Part shown: positions 26,116-34,177 of the stretch, piece by piece
How positions within the stretch are numbered: the stretch's first letter is position 1
Layout: every line of letters starts with the position of its first letter
NCBI GenBank assembly: GCA_007695125.1
Contig: REEJ01000157.1
Location: 1 to 39,857, forward strand
DNA: 39,857 nucleotides
Reading direction: 5' to 3'
Origin: Trueperaceae bacterium
GTDB taxonomy: Bacteria; Deinococcota; Deinococci; Deinococcales; Trueperaceae
Position numbers and translations under genes: made by a program
The notes under the pieces: model-generated
What the model was told of the DNA's origin: nothing
What the model saw: only the letters and a program-made list of their open reading frames with translations
Databases searched by the model: none

Positions 26116-26904
26116 ATGCCGAGCCCTCCACGAGTCAACGCCGTCGTGCTCGCCGGTGGCGGCGCCGCCGATGCCCTCGCGCGAGCCGCCGGCGTCGCCA
26201 GCAAGTCGCTGGTGCCGCTCGCCGGCGCACCGATGGGGGCATACGTCGCCTCGGCGTTGCGTGCCAGCGGCGTCGTCGAGCGCATCGTCTACGTCGGCCC
26301 GGCCGACGCCCGGATCGCCGCGATGGTCGACCACGTCGTCCCCAGCGGCGCGCGTATGGTCGATTCGCTCGCCCTGGGCTTCGGTGCCGCCTTCGCGGGG
26401 GCGCAGGGCGCTCAGCGCATCCTGTTGGTGACGGGCGACGTGCCGTGGTGGCGAGCGGAAGGCGTGCGCGACTTCGTCACGGACGCGCCGGCGGCCGCCC
26501 TCGTCTACCCGGTCGTCAGAGCGGAGACCGCGCTCGCGGCGTTCCCGAAGCAGCGCCGGACCTTCGTGCGCTTGCGCGATGGGCGCTTCACCGGCGGCAA
26601 CGCTGCGCTCCTGACGCCCGAGGCGGCCGTCGCGCTCCTCCCCGTGATCGACCAGGTCTTCCGGGCCCGCAAGGCCCCGTGGCGGCTCGCCGCTCTCGTC
26701 GGGATCGACGTCGTGGTGGGCCTGCTGACGGGTCGCGTGACGCTCGAGCGGCTCGAGGCGCGCATCAGCGCGATCCTCGGCGTGTCCGGCCGCGTGCTGA
26801 TCAGCGACGACGCCGGCATCGCCGCCGACGTCGACAAGCCTGCCCAACTCGTGACGTCGAGCACGGACGGGCCTCCTCTGGCGGCCCTCGTGGGTCCGTC
26901 GTGA
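26116..26904 (+). CDS. MobA-like nucleotidyltransferase family protein
   Basis: A 262-residue GT-A fold protein. The N-terminal VNAVVLAGGGAADALARAAGVASKSLVPLAGAPM is the NTP-binding loop of the NTP_transf_3 group (LAGG plus a distant K-x-L-x-x-L-x-G-x-P). LLVTGDVPWWRAEGV carries the metal-binding Asp. The family makes NDP-sugars or molybdopterin dinucleotides; the 100-residue C-terminal part differs from MobA and resembles uncharacterised homologues. The acceptor is unknown. The stop overlaps the next gene in GTGA (26901-26904), implying joint expression with the membrane CBS-like protein. Confidence 0.83.
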   Translation: MPSPPRVNAVVLAGGGAADALARAAGVASKSLVPLAGAPMGAYVASALRASGVVERIVYVGPADARIAAMVDHVVPSGARMVDSLALGFGAAFAGAQGAQRILLVTGDVPWWRAEGVRDFVTDAPAAALVYPVVRAETALAAFPKQRRTFVRLRDGRFTGGNAALLTPEAAVALLPVIDQVFRARKAPWRLAALVGIDVVVGLLTGRVTLERLEARISAILGVSGRVLISDDAGIAADVDKPAQLVTSSTDGPPLAALVGPS

Positions 26905-27461
26905 GGCGGCCGGATCAGCTCCGCGTGCGAGCCCTGATCGGCGCACTGGCGGCCGTGGGCTTCGGTCTGCTCGTCGCGTGGTTCGTGCATCTCGGCCTCG
27001 GGCGCCAGGGGCTGCTCGGTTTCAGCATCGCGAATGCGGCCGGCCTGCTGGAGGGCGCCGCGTTCGTGGTCGCGACGTTCGCCGCGCTGCGCGCGGTGCG
27101 CGCCCTGCTGCGGCTCCCCTCGTCGAGCCTGTTGTCGTTCGGCGTGGCGGTGCCGCCGAGCGTGGCATCGGCCGCCATGGCCGTGCCGACGGTCGACGCC
27201 GAAGCCCTGGTGCAGACGATGAGTGAGCACCGCCAGGTGGTGGTGCTCGACGACGGCGTGCCGGTCGGCATCGCCGGAGTGCTCCCCGACCGCGTCGTGG
27301 CGTGGGACGAGGTGGTGAAGGTCGATGCCGCGGCCGCGCTCACCGAACTCCGCCCCGTGCTGGCCCGCGCCCCGCTGGTGGCCGTGATGGACGAGGACCG
27401 CGTGGTCGGCATCGTCACGCAGGAGCGTTACCTGGCCGTGTCGTGGGGCCGAGGCGCCTGA
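26901..27461 (+). CDS. Small membrane protein with a C-terminal CBS-like domain
   Basis: A 186-residue protein with two membrane helices (about 9-30 and 46-66) and a cytosolic C-terminal part (95-186). The latter contains RQVVVLDDGVPVGIAGVLPD and APLVAVMDEDRVVGIVTQERYL, the strand-turn-strand patterns of a CBS pair or half pair that binds adenosyl ligands. The GTG start overlaps the nucleotidyltransferase stop. It may tether or regulate that enzyme in response to nucleotide levels, which is inference from coupling alone. It ends 7 bases before the convergent tsaD. Confidence 0.72.
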   Translation: MRRPDQLRVRALIGALAAVGFGLLVAWFVHLGLGRQGLLGFSIANAAGLLEGAAFVVATFAALRAVRALLRLPSSSLLSFGVAVPPSVASAAMAVPTVDAEALVQTMSEHRQVVVLDDGVPVGIAGVLPDRVVAWDEVVKVDAAAALTELRPVLARAPLVAVMDEDRVVGIVTQERYLAVSWGRGA

Positions 27462-27468
27462 GGAGCAC

Positions 27469-28509
27469 TCAGCCGGCTCTCGCGTCGCGTGGTCGTGAGG
27501 GTCCCTCGTCCGCGAGCGGCAGGTACGGTGTCGCGTCGAGGGCCAGTGCACGATCTTGATCGGGCACCCCTAGGCGCTGCAGCTGCTCCACGGCGGCGAG
27601 CGCGATCATCGCTCCGTTGTCGGTGGTGAGCGCGAGAGGCGGCAGGTGTACGTGCACGTCGGCCGAAGCCAGCGCCGACCGCAGGCTGCGGTTGGCCGCC
27701 ACGCCACCGGCGACGACGAGCGTGTCGCGACCCGTGGCTCGCGCCGCTCGCGTGGCGACGTCGACCAGGCTCTGGACGACGCGCGCCTGGAAGGCGGCCG
27801 CGACGTCCGCCGGCCGCGCGTCGCCGTCGCGCTCGAGCAGCATCGCGACCGCCGTCTTGAGGCCACTGAAGCTGAAGTCGTAGCCGCGCTGCTGAGCCAT
27901 CGGCCGCGGCAGCGCCACCGCCGCGGCGTCGCCGTCCTCGGCCAGCGCCGCCAGCGCGGGGCCGCCGGGGTAGGGGAGGCCCAGCAGCCGCGCGACCTTG
28001 TCGAAGGCTTCGCCGGCCGCGTCGTCGCGGCTCCCGCCCAGGCGCCGGAAGCGGCCCGGCTCGGGGACGTCGAACAGCACGGTGTGACCGCCGGACGCGA
28101 TCAGGCACAGGTATGGCGGTTCGGGCGGCGCACCCGCGTCGTCCCCCTCGGCCAGGCAGGCGGCGAGGTGCCCCGCGAGGTGGTGCACGCCCACGAAGGG
28201 GAGGCCGCGGCCCCAGGCGAGCGCCTTCGCGTAACCGAGGCCGACCAGCAGCGATCCGGCCAACCCGGGGCCGTAGGTGGCCGCGACGGCGTCCAGGTCG
28301 GCGAGCGCCACGCCGGCCTCGGCCAGCGCGCGTGTGAACACGGCGTCGATCGTCGCGAGGTGCTCGCGGCTGGCGGTCTCGGGCAGGACGCCCCCGAGCG
28401 GCGCGTGCAGGGCCGCTTGCGATGCGACGACATTGGCGAGGACGCGGCGCCCGCGCACCACGCCGACGCCCGTGTCGTCACAGGAGGTGTCGATCCCCAC
28501 GACCAGCAT
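27469..28509 (-). CDS. tsaD: tRNA N6-adenosine threonylcarbamoyltransferase
   Basis: Transfers the threonylcarbamoyl group to A37 of ANN-decoding tRNAs, with TsaB and TsaE as partners. At 346 residues it is full length. VVGIDTSCDDTGVGVV is the N-terminal ATPase-fold loop; GVLPETASREHL is the family signature. The metal ligands are H110 and H114 in HHLAGH (usually HHxEGH; Ala here). IASGGHTVL and TDNGAMIA complete the ASKHA site. ATG 28509 is set by TAGGCT 7 nt upstream. The gene is divergent from an rRNA methyltransferase-like gene, so two RNA-modification genes share a 64-base promoter region. Confidence 0.97.
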   Translation of the reverse strand: MLVVGIDTSCDDTGVGVVRGRRVLANVVASQAALHAPLGGVLPETASREHLATIDAVFTRALAEAGVALADLDAVAATYGPGLAGSLLVGLGYAKALAWGRGLPFVGVHHLAGHLAACLAEGDDAGAPPEPPYLCLIASGGHTVLFDVPEPGRFRRLGGSRDDAAGEAFDKVARLLGLPYPGGPALAALAEDGDAAAVALPRPMAQQRGYDFSFSGLKTAVAMLLERDGDARPADVAAAFQARVVQSLVDVATRAARATGRDTLVVAGGVAANRSLRSALASADVHVHLPPLALTTDNGAMIALAAVEQLQRLGVPDQDRALALDATPYLPLADEGPSRPRDARAG

Positions 28510-28516
28510 GCTTGGG

Positions 28517-28522
28517 AGCCTA
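28517..28522 (-). promoter_or_regulatory. Leaderless -10 box (TAGGCT) of tsaD
   Basis: TAGGCT on the minus strand lies 7 nt before ATG 28509. Confidence 0.55.
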
Positions 28523-28561
28523 CCAGCGTCGGGCTGCCGACGGCGCCCGCACGGCCGGCGG

Positions 28562-28567
28562 TACACT
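28562..28567 (+). promoter_or_regulatory. Leaderless -10 box (TACACT) of the RsmC/RlmG-like gene
   Basis: TACACT lies 6 nt before ATG 28574, back to back with the tsaD promoter. Confidence 0.6.
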
Positions 28568-28573
28568 GGCGCG

Positions 28574-29761
28574 ATGTCCGCCCAGAGCGTCTTGGCCGCG
28601 CATGCAGAGGCCGTCCCACTGGCGTGGCGCGTCGGCGCGGTGAGCGTGCCGCTCGCGAGCGCGGTCGGTGTGCTCGGCTACCCCGGCTTCGATCCAGCAC
28701 TCGAGGCGCTCTCCGAGGCGCTCGCGCGGGGCCGGTTGGCACCACCCGAGGCGCCGTTCGTCGACGCCACCGGCGGGCCCGGCGCCGTGCTCGCATACGC
28801 GCGCGTCAGGGGTGGTCCGAGCGGCTGCCTGCTGACGTCCTCGGCGGCGGCGCGGCGCGTCGCCCTGGCGCTGGGTGTCGCCACGGACGAGGTGCGGGCG
28901 GGCTTCGCCTGGGACTTGGCCGTCGGCAGCATCGCCGAGGCGTGGTGGCGAGCGCCGCTGGATCGCGGCTGGTCGCGGGCGTTGGCGGAACTCGACGGTT
29001 GGGCGCGCGCGCTCACCCCCAGCGGTCGGCTGGTGGCGGTGTGGCACAAGGACGAGGGTGGCAAGCGTGCGGAGCGCGCGGCGTCGCAGCGCTTCGCACA
29101 CGTGGAGGTCGTGAACCGCTCCGGAGGATGGCGCGTGGTCACGCTCCGTGGGCCGCTCGCGGAGGTGCCGGCGCCCGACGTGTGGCGCGACTGGCAGGGG
29201 CCCGACGGACCGATGCGGACGATGGTCGGCACCTTCGCCGGCGAGCGGCTCGACGCCGGCACGCGGGCGCTGCTGCAGGCGCTCGGGGCCGACGGGGCCG
29301 CGGCGTTCGAGGGGGCTCGGGTGCTCGACCTGGGTTGTGGCAGCGGCGTGCTGTCGCTGCGCGCGCTGCGCCTCGGGGCGCGCGAGGTCGTCGCGCTCGA
29401 CGACGACCTCGCGGCGGTGCGCAGCTCGGAGGCCGTGCTCGCGGGCGAGGCGGCGGGAGGCGCGGCGGGCGGGGCGGCGCGGGTGGCGTGGTCCGACCTC
29501 ACGCTCGACGCGACCGACGTCGCGGGCATGGACGTCGTGCTCATGAACCCCCCGTTCCACGTCGGTCGACGCGTGGTGGGTGCACTCTCCGAGGCGTTCG
29601 TGGCAGCGGCGGAGGCGACGCTGCGCCCCGACGGGCGCGTGTGGCTCGTCGCGAACGCCGCGCTGCCGTTCGAGCGCTTGCTGTCGTCGTGGCGTGGGCC
29701 GAGCGACGTGACGCCGGCGGGCGTTCGAAGCTACCGGGTCTACGCGGCCGCCCGGCCCTGA
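28574..29761 (+). CDS. RsmC/RlmG-like rRNA guanine-N2 methyltransferase
   Basis: A 395-residue protein with two related Rossmann domains. The N-terminal one (about 25-195) has lost the SAM motifs, as in RsmC and RlmG. The C-terminal one is active-looking: VLDLGCGSGVLSL (250-262) binds SAM and MNPPFH (324-329) is the substrate motif of N2-guanine methyltransferases. WHKDEGGKR at about 157-165 resembles the linker motif seen in RsmC-type enzymes. The target is probably a guanine in 16S or 23S rRNA. It ends 3 bases before the convergent thrB. Confidence 0.88.
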   Translation: MSAQSVLAAHAEAVPLAWRVGAVSVPLASAVGVLGYPGFDPALEALSEALARGRLAPPEAPFVDATGGPGAVLAYARVRGGPSGCLLTSSAAARRVALALGVATDEVRAGFAWDLAVGSIAEAWWRAPLDRGWSRALAELDGWARALTPSGRLVAVWHKDEGGKRAERAASQRFAHVEVVNRSGGWRVVTLRGPLAEVPAPDVWRDWQGPDGPMRTMVGTFAGERLDAGTRALLQALGADGAAAFEGARVLDLGCGSGVLSLRALRLGAREVVALDDDLAAVRSSEAVLAGEAAGGAAGGAARVAWSDLTLDATDVAGMDVVLMNPPFHVGRRVVGALSEAFVAAAEATLRPDGRVWLVANAALPFERLLSSWRGPSDVTPAGVRSYRVYAAARP

Positions 29762-29764
29762 CGC

Positions 29765-30664
29765 TCAGGCACCGTCGGCGACCGACGCACAGCTGTAGCC
29801 GTCACCGGCGCGCAGTTCGAGGACGCGACCGCCGTCGCCGGCGAAGCGCTCCAACACGGCGCGGCACGCGACCAGCGCGCCTTCTGGTGCGATCGCGGCC
29901 AGGGTGGGTCCCGCCCCGGACAGGTACGCGGCGTGCGCGCCGGCCTCGAACAACGCCGCGCGCGCCGACGCCAGGCCGGGAACGAGCGCCTCTCGGTACG
30001 GCTCGTGCAAGACGTCGAGCGAGGCGGTCCGCAGCAGGCGCGGCTCGTCGCGCGCGACGGCCAGCGCCCACAGCGCAGCGCGCGACGCGGTGAGGACGGC
30101 GTCGCGGCGCGACACCTGCTCGGGCAGGGCGGCCCTGGCGCGCTCCGTCGGGAGCTCGAAGGCCGGCACCCCGAACAGCAATCGCCAGGCGGGCGGCACC
30201 GCCAGCACGGCGGTGTCGTACCCGTCACCGCCGGCGCGTTCGGCTGCCACGGTGAGGCCGCCGTACACGGCGGGGCCGACGTTGTCGGGGTGCCCCTCGA
30301 TGGCGGCCGTCAACGCGAAGACGCCGTCGCGCCCCAGCACACCGTCCATGACGGCGTCCGCTGCGGCGGCGCCGGCGACCAGGGCAGCCGAACTCGAACC
30401 GAGCCCGCGCGCCAGCGGGATGGCGTTGTGAGCGTTGAACGCGACGCTCGGCGGCGGCCGCCCGGCCGCCTCGAAGGCTCGTCGGAAACCGAGGTGGATG
30501 AGGTTGTCGGCATCGTCCGCGACGTGCCCCTCGCCGACGTAGAGCAGCGCGTCGGGCTGGCCGACGCGCGCCTCGACATGGAGGTGGAGGCCGAGCGCGA
30601 GCCCGAGGCAGTCGAAGCCGGGTCCGAGGTTGGCGCTCGAGGCCGGCACGCGCACGCGGATCAC
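29765..30664 (-). CDS. thrB: Homoserine kinase
   Basis: Phosphorylates homoserine for threonine synthesis. A 299-residue GHMP kinase: VRVPASSANLGPGFDCLGLAL is the N-terminal family block, PLARGLGSSSAALVAG (83-98) the ATP-binding loop, and YLSGAGPTLAAIAP the C-terminal motif 3. GTG 30664 is the start. TAGGCT lies 7 nt upstream, and its first three bases are the TAG stop of the preceding gene, so thrB can be made both from the operon and alone. thrA and thrC are not present in the window. Confidence 0.96.
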   Translation of the reverse strand: MIRVRVPASSANLGPGFDCLGLALGLHLHVEARVGQPDALLYVGEGHVADDADNLIHLGFRRAFEAAGRPPPSVAFNAHNAIPLARGLGSSSAALVAGAAAADAVMDGVLGRDGVFALTAAIEGHPDNVGPAVYGGLTVAAERAGGDGYDTAVLAVPPAWRLLFGVPAFELPTERARAALPEQVSRRDAVLTASRAALWALAVARDEPRLLRTASLDVLHEPYREALVPGLASARAALFEAGAHAAYLSGAGPTLAAIAPEGALVACRAVLERFAGDGGRVLELRAGDGYSCASVADGA

Positions 30665-30671
30665 GGGCGGA

Positions 30672-30677
30672 AGCCTA
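30672..30677 (-). promoter_or_regulatory. Leaderless -10 box (TAGGCT) of thrB overlapping the upstream stop codon
   Basis: TAGGCT on the minus strand lies 7 nt before GTG 30664. Bases 30677-30675 are also the TAG stop of the NAD(P)H-hydrate repair gene. Confidence 0.5.
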
Positions 30678-32219
30678 GCACGCGCCCGTGCGCCTGAGCG
30701 CCTCTGGCAGCGCCTCGATCACGTCGCTCGCGATCACGCCGGGGCCGCGTTCGGCGGCGACCACACCAGCCGAGGCGTGCAGGTGGACCGCAGCCGCGCA
30801 GCGGCCCCAGAGGTCGGTCGCCGACGGCGCCGCCAGGAAGGCGGCGATCACACCGGCGAGCACGTCACCGCTGCCGGCGGTCGCGAGGGCGCTGGTGCCG
30901 GCGGCGCTGATCGTCCAGCGCCCGTCTGGTGCAGCGATGACGGTGCTGGGGCCCTTCAGCACGCACACCGCGCCCCAGGCGTCGGCGAGCCGCAGCGCGG
31001 CGCCGATCGGGTCGCCCCGCGCGCTCACGCTGTCGCCAGGGTCGCCCGCGGCATCAGCGAGCGCGTCGAGCATGTGCTGCGCCTCGCCGGTGTGGGGGGT
31101 CAGGACGGCCCCGCCGTGCGCGCGCGCCGCCTTGCACACGCCGAAGAGCAGCGCGCCGGCGTCGAGCACGACGGGTCCCCGAACGGCGGCGACGAGGGCC
31201 GCCACGGCCTCGGCGTCGGCCTCGAGCCCGGGACCGATCACGGCGACGCCCGCACGGCGCTCGCCGCCGGGGGCGCTCAGCATGCGGCGCGCGGCCGCAG
31301 TCACGTCCTCGGAGGACTGGGGCGGTTCCCACACCACCTCGGGCCAGCCGGTGGGGGCGCGCGTGTCCGCGACGAGTGTGACGAGGCCGGCGCCCGCGCG
31401 GTAGGCGGCGCGAGCGCTCAGCTCGGGCGCACCGGCGTAGCGGCGCGAGCCACCGACCACCAGCACGGTGCCGGCGCGGTACTTGTGCGCGTCGTCGCAG
31501 CGCCGCGGCGCGTACGTCGCCAACCAGCCGTCGTCGACGACCCGCGCGTCTGCGTGGTCGTCGAGGATCGCGTTCGGGATGCCGATGTCGACGACCTCGC
31601 TGTGCCCGAACGCCGCGCGTGCGGGTGCGAGCAGCGAAGCCGGCACGGCGCCGGCGAGCTGCAGCGTGCGGGTCGCCCGCACGCACATCCCCGGCGCGAC
31701 GGCGCGGTCGGCGTCGACGCCGCTGGGCACGTCGACGGCCAGGACGGGCAGGCCGCTGACGTCGACGGCGGCCAGCCAGGCGACGGCACGCCCCTCCAGC
31801 GGCCGTGTCAGGCCGGTACCGAAGAGCGCGTCGACGACGAGGTCGACGTCGCCCAGCGGCAGGTCGTTGGGCGGCGCCTCAGCGGCGTTGGTCAGCCACG
31901 TGACCGCGCAGCCCGAGTCCACGAGGCCGGCGTGCGCCCAGGCGGCGTCACCGCGGCGGACGCCGGGCTTCAGCTCGGCGATGCGGACGTCGCGGCCGGC
32001 ATGCGCCAGGTGGCGTGCGGCCACGAAGCCGTCGCCCCCGTTGTTCCCGGGGCCACACAGGATCACGACACGATCCGCGTCAGGCCAGTGCCTGAGCACG
32101 GCCGTGGCCACGGCCTCTCCCGCGCGTTCCATCAGGTCGGTCGTGGCCACGCCTGCGGTGGCGGCCGCCGCGTCGGCGGCGCGCAGGCTCTCGGCACGGA
32201 AGAGGCGCACGCCGTCCAC
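30675..32219 (-). CDS. nnr: Bifunctional NAD(P)H-hydrate epimerase / ADP-dependent NAD(P)H-hydrate dehydratase
   Basis: Repairs damaged NAD(P)H hydrates. The 514-residue fusion has an N-terminal YjeF_N epimerase domain (about 1-215) with CGPGNNGGDGFVAARHL (55-71), followed by VDALFGTGL and the VDVPSGVDAD segment. A C-terminal ribokinase-like dehydratase (about 225-510) has VLVVGGSRRYAGAPELSARAAYRAGAG, LTPHTGEAQHM and AGTSALATAGSGDVLAG. The start is GTG 32219, 6 nt after the aldo/keto reductase stop. Both neighbours are NAD(P)H- or ATP-using enzymes; a shared housekeeping operon is all the context shows. Confidence 0.95.
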   Translation of the reverse strand: MDGVRLFRAESLRAADAAAATAGVATTDLMERAGEAVATAVLRHWPDADRVVILCGPGNNGGDGFVAARHLAHAGRDVRIAELKPGVRRGDAAWAHAGLVDSGCAVTWLTNAAEAPPNDLPLGDVDLVVDALFGTGLTRPLEGRAVAWLAAVDVSGLPVLAVDVPSGVDADRAVAPGMCVRATRTLQLAGAVPASLLAPARAAFGHSEVVDIGIPNAILDDHADARVVDDGWLATYAPRRCDDAHKYRAGTVLVVGGSRRYAGAPELSARAAYRAGAGLVTLVADTRAPTGWPEVVWEPPQSSEDVTAAARRMLSAPGGERRAGVAVIGPGLEADAEAVAALVAAVRGPVVLDAGALLFGVCKAARAHGGAVLTPHTGEAQHMLDALADAAGDPGDSVSARGDPIGAALRLADAWGAVCVLKGPSTVIAAPDGRWTISAAGTSALATAGSGDVLAGVIAAFLAAPSATDLWGRCAAAVHLHASAGVVAAERGPGVIASDVIEALPEALRRTGAC

Positions 32220-32225
32220 GGGCGC

Positions 32226-33176
32226 TCAGTCGGCCAGGATGCCGTCGATGCGCTCGATCGTCGCCGCGTCGAGCTCGAGGTCGCCGGCGGCCAGGTTGTC
32301 GAGCAGCTGCTCGACCTTGGTCGCGCCGGTGATCACGCTCGACACGCCGCTCTGGCGCAGGACCCACGCCAGCGCGAGCTGCGCGCGGGTGATGCCGAGG
32401 TCGTCCGCGACGGCCTTCAGCGCCTTCACCTTGGCGACGTTGGCGTCGTTCAGGAACGACTTCCGGAACCCCTCGTTGTCGGCGAAGCGCGTGCCGTCAG
32501 GCATGCCGTCGTCGTACTTGCCCGTCAGCATGCCCATGGCCAGCGGGCTCCACACGACCAGGCCGATGCCCTTGGGCTCGGTGACCGGGAGGATCTGCGA
32601 CTCGACGCGCTCGCGGTAGAGCATCGAGTACTGCGGCTGCTCGGTGACCGGCGCGACGAGGCCGTGCGCCGTGGCGTAGGTGTGCGCCTCGGCGATCTGC
32701 GCGGCGCTCCACTCGCTCGTGCCCCAGTAGTGCGAGCGACCCGAGCGCACCACGTCGCTGAAGACCTCCACGATCTCCTCCATGGGCGTCTCGGGATCAC
32801 AACGATGCGCGAAGTAGATGTCGACGTAGTCGGTGCGCATCCGGTCGAGCGAGAGATCGATCGACTCGAGCACGTGCTTGCGCGACAGCCCGCGGTCGGT
32901 GATGGCGTCCGACATCGGCCAGAACACCTTGGTCGAGAGCACCAGGTGGTGGCGCGGGATGTCGAGGTCCTCGAAGATCTCGCCCAGGAACGCCTCGCCC
33001 TGGCCGCGCGCGTACGCGTCTGCGTTGTCGAAGAAGTTGATGCCGCCCTCGAAGGCCTTCGCCACGATGTCCTTGATCAGCGCCTTGTCCTGCACGCTGC
33101 CGCCGTAGGTCGTCCAGGCGCCGAGGCTGACGGCGCTCACCTTCAGGCCGCTGCGGCCGAGTCGTCTGTATTGCAT
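32226..33176 (-). CDS. Aldo/keto reductase, Kv-beta-like
   Basis: A 316-residue NADPH-dependent oxidoreductase of the aldo/keto reductase superfamily. MQYRRLGRSGLKVSAVSLGAW, FFDNADAY with Asp50 and Tyr55, and Lys83 in STKVFW form the catalytic set; His124 in FAHRCD is the fourth residue. WGTSEWSAAQI and QPQYSMLYRERVE match the potassium-channel beta-subunit-like branch. The substrate is unknown, probably small aldehydes. ATG 33176 has GGAGG (33183-33187) 6 nt upstream. It is the first gene of the operon with nnr and thrB. Confidence 0.94.
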   Translation of the reverse strand: MQYRRLGRSGLKVSAVSLGAWTTYGGSVQDKALIKDIVAKAFEGGINFFDNADAYARGQGEAFLGEIFEDLDIPRHHLVLSTKVFWPMSDAITDRGLSRKHVLESIDLSLDRMRTDYVDIYFAHRCDPETPMEEIVEVFSDVVRSGRSHYWGTSEWSAAQIAEAHTYATAHGLVAPVTEQPQYSMLYRERVESQILPVTEPKGIGLVVWSPLAMGMLTGKYDDGMPDGTRFADNEGFRKSFLNDANVAKVKALKAVADDLGITRAQLALAWVLRQSGVSSVITGATKVEQLLDNLAAGDLELDAATIERIDGILAD

Positions 33177-33194
33177 GGTTGACCTCCGCTACGC

Positions 33195-33200
33195 ATCGTA
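33195..33200 (-). promoter_or_regulatory. -10 box (TACGAT) of the aldo/keto reductase operon
   Basis: TACGAT on the minus strand would start transcription near 33188, leaving a leader of about 12 nt with the Shine-Dalgarno site. Confidence 0.45.
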
Positions 33201-33264
33201 CCGCCGACGTGTCCCTGGCCGTGGCGTCGGGCGCAGGCGCACTGGTCGAGACGGTCGGTCGTCG

Positions 33265-33270
33265 TACCGT
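33265..33270 (+). promoter_or_regulatory. -10 box (TACCGT) of ppk2
   Basis: TACCGT would start transcription near 33277; the short leader carries GGGAGG (33281-33286) 5 nt before ATG 33292. Confidence 0.45.
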
Positions 33271-33291
33271 TGACGCCCACGGGAGGACCCC

Positions 33292-34119
33292 ATGCTGAAC
33301 GCCACCGTCGACCTCGAGCGCTACCGCACCCCCGTCGCCAACCTCGACTCGGTCGATCCGGGCGACACCGGCCCGTACCCGACCGACGGCGACGGGAAGC
33401 GCGCCGCCCAGCAAGACCTCCACGCCCTCGTGAAGCGCATGGCGGAGCTGCAGCGCATGTTCTACGCCGACGGGCGCTACGCGCTGCTCCTCGTACTGCA
33501 GGCCCTCGACGCGGGTGGCAAGGACGGCACCATCCGCCGCGCCCTCTCGGGTCTGAACCCGCAAGGGGTGCGGGTGACGAGCTTCAAGCGGCCGACCGAG
33601 CTCGAGCTCGCCCACGACTTCCTGTGGCGCGTGCACCGCGCCGCGCCGCGCCGCGGCAAGATCGGGGTGTTCAACCGCTCGCACTACGAGGACGTGCTCG
33701 TGGTGCGCGTCGACGAGCTGGTGCCCGAGGCGGTGTGGCGGGCGCGCTACGCCCACATCGTCGCCTTCGAGCGCTTGCTGCACGACGCCGGAACGCGCTT
33801 CCTGAAGGTGTACCTGCACATCGACCGCGCGGAACAAGCCAAGCGCCTGCAGCGCCGCCTCGACGACCCCTCGCGCAACTGGAAGTTCGAGGCCAACGAC
33901 CTGCGGGTGCGTGGCCAGTGGGACGAGTACCGCGAGGCGTTCGCCGAGATGTTCGCGCGCACCGGCACGGCCGACGCGCCGTGGCTGATCGTGCCGGCCA
34001 ACCGTAAGTGGTACCGCGACGTCGTCGTCGCGACGGCGGTCGTGGAGGCGCTCGAGGCGTTGCCGCTCGCCTGGCCGGAGCCGGACGTCGACCTGAGTTC
34101 GTACGCCGTCGAGGACTGA
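33292..34119 (+). CDS. ppk2: Polyphosphate kinase 2 family protein
   Basis: A 275-residue PPK2 phosphotransferase. Walker A is DAGGKDGT (73-80), followed by [17 protein letters not shown]; Walker B lies in [10 protein letters not shown] (127-135); [18 protein letters not shown] forms the lid region. The stretch [19 protein letters not shown] is like class III PPK2 enzymes of Deinococcota, which use polyphosphate to phosphorylate AMP and ADP. Class is inferred from this similarity. The Shine-Dalgarno GGGAGG at 5 nt supports ATG 33292. It is divergent from the aldo/keto reductase operon. Confidence 0.93.
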   Translation: MLNATVDLERYRTPVANLDSVDPGDTGPYPTDGDGKRAAQQDLHALVKRMAELQRMFYADGRYALLLVLQALDAGGKDGTIRRALSGLNPQGVRVTSFKRPTELELAHDFLWRVHRAAPRRGKIGVFNRSHYEDVLVVRVDELVPEAVWRARYAHIVAFERLLHDAGTRFLKVYLHIDRAEQAKRLQRRLDDPSRNWKFEANDLRVRGQWDEYREAFAEMFARTGTADAPWLIVPANRKWYRDVVVATAVVEALEALPLAWPEPDVDLSSYAVED

Positions 34120-34165
34120 CCGGCTGCGTCCGCCGTCGCGGCCCGGCCGAGATCATCGCGGCGCG

Positions 34166-34171
34166 TATCAT
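34166..34171 (+). promoter_or_regulatory. Leaderless -10 box (TATCAT) of the mutase gene
   Basis: TATCAT lies 6 nt before ATG 34178, the closest match to TATAAT among the leaderless set. Confidence 0.6.
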
Positions 34172-34177
34172 GCCGCC

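Noticed and set aside
27455-27473. ctgag/ctcag pairing between the CBS-like gene and tsaD as a terminator
   Set aside because: Only 5 bp long and inside both genes' ends.
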